A stretch of DNA of 64,000 bases from Xylanimonas cellulosilytica (GTDB taxonomy: Bacteria; Actinomycetota; Actinomycetes; Actinomycetales; Actinomycetaceae), in contig JVKM01000056.1 in NCBI GenBank assembly GCA_001072465.1, positions 95,385 through 159,384 of the forward strand. The letters run 5' to 3'. How positions within the stretch are numbered: position 1 is the first letter of the stretch; the number at the start of each line of letters is the position of its first letter. The translations under genes were made by a program, and so were the position numbers. This document shows positions 59,301-64,000 of the stretch, piece after piece. The notes under the pieces were generated by a model. That model made no database searches. It was not told the DNA's origin and saw nothing but the letters and a program-made list of their open reading frames with translations.

Positions 59301-60307
59301 GAGAGGACCCCCATCCACCAGGCGCCACCGATGACGGCAGCGGCGATGCACGTGACGGTTGCACACAGGCGAAGCACGAACGCGCCGCGGAACTGCGAGG
59401 ACAGCAGGGCCACGTTCTTCACGTCCATCATCGGGCCGTAGACCATGAAGCCCATGAGCGCGCCCTGTGGTGCGAGGGAGGCCAGCGAGCGCGCGATCAC
59501 CGCGTCCGAAGAAGAACACAGCGACAGGGCGAAGCCCGCCGCCATCATGAGCGCCAGCGCGCCGGGCGCCGGCAAGCCAGCGAGCAGGGAAGACACCGGC
59601 CAGAACACCTGCGCCGCAGTCGAGGCGACCACACCGCCGAGCAAGTAGGGCAGGATCCGACCGAAGGAATGACCCGTCGCGCCGAGCACGCCAGAGAAAG
59701 AGCGATCCGGCATCTCGCAACCGCCGTCGCATCCGCACGAATCCCCGTCATGGACGTGGGCATCCTCGCGCAGGGCGCTCGGAGGGTAAGCCAGCATCGA
59801 CAGGCCCACCGACACAGCGACGATGATGCTCAGGCCGATACGCGCCCCCACAATCGCCCACGAGCCAAACGCGTAATACGTCGACGCAATCACCAGGGGA
59901 TTAATCGCGGGCGATGCCAGCATGAGAGTGGTCGACGCCGACAGAGGGACACCCTTGCGCAGCAGCGAACGGAAGATCGGCACCGCCGAGCAATCACACA
60001 CCGGAAGAAGGAAAGCAGCGACGAGCGCCGTCAACACGGACGCCACCGGGTTCGTCGGAAACACACGCGCGATCAGAGCGGGGGAGACGAAAGCCTCGAT
60101 AAGCTCGGCAACGAACACGCCCAACAGCAGGAAGGGAATCGCCTGCAGGGTCATGCCCACGGCTATCGTCGCCGCGCGACCAACAGGCAGGCCCGATCCG
60201 GCCAGGGTTCCCTGCGTGGCCCACACGGCAACCAGCGCCACCAACACAAGCGCGCCGATAAGCGCACCCCAGGGACGCGCAGGGCGTTTCGTCTCCACTA
60301 CACTCAC
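59297..60307 (-). CDS. DUF318/ArsP-type permease
   Basis: The 336-residue protein has about eight membrane helices. Typical motifs are VCDCSAVPIFRSLLRKGVP, MLASPAINPLVIAST, SLCSSSDAVIARSL and FMVYGPMMDVKN, all characteristic of DUF318 (ArsP_1) permeases. A His/Asp/Cys-rich cytosolic loop (HVHDGDSCGCDGGCEMPD, about residues 190-210) could bind metal. Some family members export trivalent organoarsenicals; most are uncharacterised. It forms a two-gene operon with the DUF1980 partner. Confidence 0.87.
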   Translation of the reverse strand: MSVVETKRPARPWGALIGALVLVALVAVWATQGTLAGSGLPVGRAATIAVGMTLQAIPFLLLGVFVAELIEAFVSPALIARVFPTNPVASVLTALVAAFLLPVCDCSAVPIFRSLLRKGVPLSASTTLMLASPAINPLVIASTYYAFGSWAIVGARIGLSIIVAVSVGLSMLAYPPSALREDAHVHDGDSCGCDGGCEMPDRSFSGVLGATGHSFGRILPYLLGGVVASTAAQVFWPVSSLLAGLPAPGALALMMAAGFALSLCSSSDAVIARSLASLAPQGALMGFMVYGPMMDVKNVALLSSQFRGAFVLRLCATVTCIAAAVIGGAWWMGVLS

Positions 60308-60379
60308 CCCACAACTCTAGGACAGGAGACCCACACCCCTCCGATCACTCGCCGACCACGGCACACCGGGGCGTCGTCT

Positions 60380-60700
60380 ACGCACACGACAACGAGCGCT
60401 CACAGGTGCGCTGTGTGCAGACAGACGCTCCGCCCAGTGGGCGCTCGCGAGTTTCTTCGCTACACTGGTTTTTCGCTACGATCCGGCCCGCACGCGCGGG
60501 GTATCACCGGGGAGCATCCGGAAGAAAGAGGAGCGCGAAAGCCGGCCACGGCCTCGTCCCCTCCAGTAGAACCGGACGGGAGGGCCCGACACAGCCCCAA
60601 CGAAGCGGCCGCGCCCAGCGAGGGAGCGGCAAGCGGGGTGGTACCGCGGGTGCCGGCGACGCCGGTCCTCGTCCCTGTATAGGCGCGAGACGAGGACACT
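60380..60700 (+). promoter_or_regulatory. T-box riboswitch (translational) upstream of ileS
   Basis: The leader contains the T-box core GGGGTGGTACCGCGGG (60635-60650), which binds the NCCA end of uncharged tRNA. Stem I has a plausible isoleucine specifier codon ATC at 60503-60505. After the T-box, 60665-60673 pairs perfectly with 60689-60697, and this hides the ribosome-binding site GAGGA (60692-60696), 5 nt before the ATG. There is no terminator stem with T-tract, so control should act on translation, as known for actinobacterial ileS T-boxes. The exact 5' end is estimated; the 60308-60379 stretch before it should contain the promoter. Confidence 0.88.
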
Positions 60701-60701
60701 C

Positions 60702-63700
60702 ATGACGAAGCACGGCTTCTACCCCCGCCACCGGCAAGAAGAGGTGGACCCCAGCCCTTCCTTCCCCACGATGGAAGAGGGCACCCTGGCGTTCTGGGCC
60801 AGCAACGACACCTTCCGCAAGTCCATTGAGATGCGCGACGCCGGCGAGAATGGCTCCAACGAGTTCGTGTTCTACGATGGTCCGCCTTTCGCCAACGGCC
60901 TGCCCCACTACGGTCACCTCCTGACCGGCTACGTCAAGGACGTGGTGGGCCGCTACCAGACCATGAAGGGCCACCGCGTCGAGCGCCGCTTCGGCTGGGA
61001 CACGCACGGCCTGCCCGCCGAGCTCGAGGCCCAGCGCCAGCTCGGCATCGAGGACGTCACCGAGATCACCCGCGAGGGTGGCATCGGCATCGAGGCGTTC
61101 AACGCCGCCTGCCGCTCCTCCGTCCTGCGCTACACGAAGGAATGGGAAGAGTACGTCACCCGTCAGGCTCGCTGGGTGGACTTCGAGAACGACTACAAGA
61201 CGCTCGACATGCCCTACACCGAGTCCGTGATCTGGGCGTTCAAGCAGCTCTACGACAAGGGCCTGGCCTACCAGGGGCACCGCGTCCTGCCCTACTGCTG
61301 GAACGACCGTACGCCGCTGAGCAACCACGAGCTCAAGATGGACGACGACGTGTACCAGGACCGCACCGACAACACGGTGACGGTGGGCCTGCGCCTCGAG
61401 ACGAAGCTGCGCGAGGACTCGGCGCGTCCCGAGCTGGCCCTCATCTGGACGACGACGCCCTGGACCCTGCCCTCGAACTCGGCCGTCGCCGTGGGCCCGG
61501 AGATCGAATACTCCCTCGTTGAGGTCGCTTCCGACCACGAGGGTGTCCTCGCGGGCGAGCGCGTCCTCATCGCCACCGACCTGGTGAGCGCCTACGCCAA
61601 GGAGCTGGGCGAGGAACCCGCCGTCGTGGCCACCTACAAGGGACGTGAGCTGGTGGGCATCCACTACCACCCGATCTACGACTACTTCGACACCCCCGAG
61701 CGCCGCGCTGAGGGTGGCGCCCCCGGCCCCAACGGCTGGTCCATCATCGCCGCCGACTACGTGACGACCACGGACGGCACCGGCCTCGTCCACCAGGCGC
61801 CCGCCTTCGGTGAGGACGACATGTGGACGTGCATGGAGTACGGCATCGGCGTCGTCCTGCCCGTCGACGAGGGTGGCGTCTTCACCTCCGAGGTGAGCGA
61901 CTACGAGGGCATGCAGATCTTCGACGCGAACCGCTACGTGGTCGCCGACCTGCGCGAGCAGGGCGGGCCCATCGCGCGCCGCGCCCCCGAGATCCGCGCC
62001 GTGCTGGTGCGCGAGAAGTCCTACGTGCACTCCTACCCGCACTGCTGGCGCTGCCGCAAGCCCCTCATGTACAAGGCCGTGTCCTCGTGGTTCGTCCGCG
62101 TCACCGAGATCCGCGACCGCATGGTGGAGCTCAACCAGGAGATCACCTGGACCCCCGCGCACACCAAGGACGGCATCTTCGGCAAGTGGCTGGAGGGCGC
62201 CCGCGACTGGTCGATCTCGCGTAACCGCTTCTGGGGTGCGCCGATTCCCGTGTGGGTCTCGGACGATCCGGCCTACCCGCGCACCGACGTCTACGGCTCC
62301 ATCGCGGAGCTCGAGGCCGACTTCGGCGTGAAGGTCACGGACTTCCACCGTCCCTTCATCGACTCCCTGACGCGCCCGAACCCGGACGACCCGACGGGCA
62401 AGTCGACGATGCGTCGCATCTCCGACGTGTTCGACTGCTGGTTCGAGTCCGGCTCGATGCCCTTCGCGCAGGTGCACTACCCCTTCGAGAACCAGGAGTG
62501 GTTCGAGAACCACTACCCGGGCGACTTCATCGTCGAGTACATCGGCCAGACGCGCGGCTGGTTCTACACGCTGCACGTCCTGGCGACCGCGCTCTTCGAT
62601 CGCCCGGCGTTCCGCTCCTGCGTCTCCCACGGCATCGTCCTGGGTGACGACGGCCTGAAGATGAGTAAGTCGCTGCGCAACTACCCGGACGTGGCCGAGG
62701 TGTTCAACAAGTACGGCTCCGACGCGATGCGTTGGTTCCTCATGTCGAGCCCGGTCGTGCGCGGCGGCAACCTGATCGTCAAGGAGGAGTCGATCCGCGA
62801 CACCGTCCGTCAGGTGCTGCTGCCCATCTGGAACACGTACTACTTCTTCACGCTGTACGCGGGTGCGTGCAACAAGGGCGAGGGCTACGAGGCCAAGCGT
62901 ATCGATTTGTCTTCGCCCGAGGCCGTGGCCGCGCTGGCGCAGATGGATCGCTACCTGCTGGCTCACACCCGCACCCTCGCCGAGGACGTGCGCGGCGCGC
63001 TCGACGGCTACGACGTGGCCGGCGCGTGCGAGGCGATCCGCGACTACCTGGACGTCCTGACGAACTGGTACGTGCGTACTCAGCGTCAGCGCTTCTGGGA
63101 CGAGGACGGCGCTGCGTTCGACACGCTGTACACGGCTCTCGTGACGCTCATGGAGCTGGCGGCGCCCCTGCTGCCGCTGCTGAGCGAGGAGATCTGGCGC
63201 GGCCTGACGGGCGGCGAGTCCGTGCACCTCGTCGACTTCCCCGTCATTGACGAGGCCGTGGACGCCCCCGAGCTGGTCGCCGCGATGGATGAGGTTCGTT
63301 CGATCGTGTCGGCAGCCCACGCGCTGCGTAAGACGCATCAGCTGCGCGTGCGCCAGCCGCTGGCCTCGCTGCTGGTCGTGTCGGAGAACTTCGCTGCGCT
63401 GGAGCCCTTCGCGGACCTGATCGCCTCCGAGGTGAACGTGAAGTCCGTGGTGTTCTCTGCTCCGGAGAATTCGGGCCTGAGCGTTCGCACCGAGCTGGCG
63501 CTGAACCCGCGCGCCTTCGATCCGGCTGTCCGTAAGCTGACGAGCCAGCTGTTCAAGGCTCAGAAGTCCGGCGAGTGGGAGGTCGTGGACGGCGAGTGTC
63601 GTTTCGCCTCCGTCGAGCTGGATGGGGCGCCGCTGGTGCTCACGGGCGACATGTTCTCCGTGTCCACCTCCGTGGACGCCGCCGAGGGCCAGGTCGCGGA

Positions 63701-63977
63701 CGTTCTGGCGTCGGGCACCTTCGTCGTGCTCGATACGGAACTGACCCCCGAGCTCGAGGCCGAGGGCTACGCCCGCGACGTCGTGCGCGCCGTTCAGGAC
63801 GAGCGTAAGAACGCCGGCCTGCACATCGCGGACCGCATCGACCTGTCGCTGACGGTTCCCGCCGATCACGTGGCCGACGTGGAGACTTGGCGCGACATGA
63901 TCGCCGCCGAGACCCTCGCTCTGTCGCTGACGGTCGAGGCCGGCGACAAGCTCGCGGTGAGCGTCGCCAAGCACTGA
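60702..63977 (+). CDS. ileS: Isoleucyl-tRNA synthetase, eukaryote-like type
   Basis: IleRS charges tRNA-Ile and edits valine. The 1091-residue protein has the class I motifs HYGH (residues 69-72) in [17 protein letters not shown] and KMSKS at 653-657. The editing domain lies between about residues 190 and 400, and the anticodon-binding helices and long C-terminal region follow. Length and the HIGH/KMSKS context match the long, eukaryote-like bacterial IleRS (type 2), associated in other bacteria with low sensitivity to mupirocin. The stop lies 23 bp before the window ends. The ribosome site is controlled by the upstream T-box. Confidence 0.95.
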   Translation: MTKHGFYPRHRQEEVDPSPSFPTMEEGTLAFWASNDTFRKSIEMRDAGENGSNEFVFYDGPPFANGLPHYGHLLTGYVKDVVGRYQTMKGHRVERRFGWDTHGLPAELEAQRQLGIEDVTEITREGGIGIEAFNAACRSSVLRYTKEWEEYVTRQARWVDFENDYKTLDMPYTESVIWAFKQLYDKGLAYQGHRVLPYCWNDRTPLSNHELKMDDDVYQDRTDNTVTVGLRLETKLREDSARPELALIWTTTPWTLPSNSAVAVGPEIEYSLVEVASDHEGVLAGERVLIATDLVSAYAKELGEEPAVVATYKGRELVGIHYHPIYDYFDTPERRAEGGAPGPNGWSIIAADYVTTTDGTGLVHQAPAFGEDDMWTCMEYGIGVVLPVDEGGVFTSEVSDYEGMQIFDANRYVVADLREQGGPIARRAPEIRAVLVREKSYVHSYPHCWRCRKPLMYKAVSSWFVRVTEIRDRMVELNQEITWTPAHTKDGIFGKWLEGARDWSISRNRFWGAPIPVWVSDDPAYPRTDVYGSIAELEADFGVKVTDFHRPFIDSLTRPNPDDPTGKSTMRRISDVFDCWFESGSMPFAQVHYPFENQEWFENHYPGDFIVEYIGQTRGWFYTLHVLATALFDRPAFRSCVSHGIVLGDDGLKMSKSLRNYPDVAEVFNKYGSDAMRWFLMSSPVVRGGNLIVKEESIRDTVRQVLLPIWNTYYFFTLYAGACNKGEGYEAKRIDLSSPEAVAALAQMDRYLLAHTRTLAEDVRGALDGYDVAGACEAIRDYLDVLTNWYVRTQRQRFWDEDGAAFDTLYTALVTLMELAAPLLPLLSEEIWRGLTGGESVHLVDFPVIDEAVDAPELVAAMDEVRSIVSAAHALRKTHQLRVRQPLASLLVVSENFAALEPFADLIASEVNVKSVVFSAPENSGLSVRTELALNPRAFDPAVRKLTSQLFKAQKSGEWEVVDGECRFASVELDGAPLVLTGDMFSVSTSVDAAEGQVADVLASGTFVVLDTELTPELEAEGYARDVVRAVQDERKNAGLHIADRIDLSLTVPADHVADVETWRDMIAAETLALSLTVEAGDKLAVSVAKH

Positions 63978-64000
63978 GTGCTGTTACAGAGGCGGGCGGG

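Noticed and set aside
60504..63974. 1156-codon minus-strand open frame opposite ileS
   Set aside because: Same shadow effect; ileS has all catalytic motifs, and the antisense protein resembles no family.

Overview
The window is 64 kb of GC-rich chromosome from a Gram-positive actinobacterium. I infer the Actinomycetaceae, probably a Schaalia/Actinomyces-type oral or gut commensal. The grounds are the rpmB-DAK2-recG-rsmD-coaD-yceD-rnc order, a translational T-box in front of a long eukaryote-like ileS, DevR/DevS-type regulators, secreted proteins with GW/aromatic cell-wall-binding repeats, and a LAxTG sortase signal. This is judged by eye from protein motifs and gene order; no database search was possible. 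I see no prophage, insertion sequence, CRISPR array or replication origin.

Layout. 1-7.5 kb: the end of a SpoU-type RNA methylase, thiL, an uncharacterised membrane protein, a TetR regulator and a fused proline-catabolic enzyme (PutA). 7.6-15 kb: rpmB on the minus strand, then a plus-strand housekeeping run (DAK2/FakA-like protein, recG, rsmD, coaD, a coiled-coil protein, yceD, rnc). 15-27.5 kb: a redox block. A DevR-like response regulator and a DevS-like two-GAF histidine kinase lie on either side of a very large secreted alpha-L-fucosidase, and the kinase gene is translationally coupled to cydDC behind cydAB (cytochrome bd oxidase and its ABC exporter). 27.8-37.4 kb: rne/rng, rplU-rpmA-obgE, proB-proA, nadD-rsfS and a histidine phosphatase, followed by tRNA-Ala(GGC).

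37.6-41.3 kb: two surface or secreted proteins, one a CAP-domain protein with a LAATG anchor, the other a wall-binding-repeat protein carrying a recent 210-bp in-frame duplication. 41.4-46.1 kb: two zinc metallopeptidases (PepN, M13). 46.3-50.5 kb: glpABC, the anaerobic glycerol-3-phosphate dehydrogenase, behind a 16-bp perfect palindrome and a degenerate second copy 22 bp away. 50.5-53.3 kb: a short-chain dehydrogenase, a lipoprotein and a low-complexity membrane protein. 53.3-58.3 kb: a compact sulfatase module made of a Cys-type sulfatase without signal peptide, a ROK regulator, a radical-SAM sulfatase-maturating enzyme and a TauE/SafE-family permease. 58.4-60.3 kb: a two-gene permease/TIGR03943 pair. 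60.4-64 kb: T-box and ileS.

How the genes fit together: cytochrome bd, GlpABC and PutA all feed the quinone pool, which suits an organism moving between low-oxygen and anaerobic niches. The fucosidase and the sulfatase module point to use of sulfated, fucosylated host glycans. The most interesting leads are the split DevR/DevS pair tied to cydABDC, with a weak DevR-box-like sequence in front of cydA, and the self-contained cytosolic sulfatase operon.
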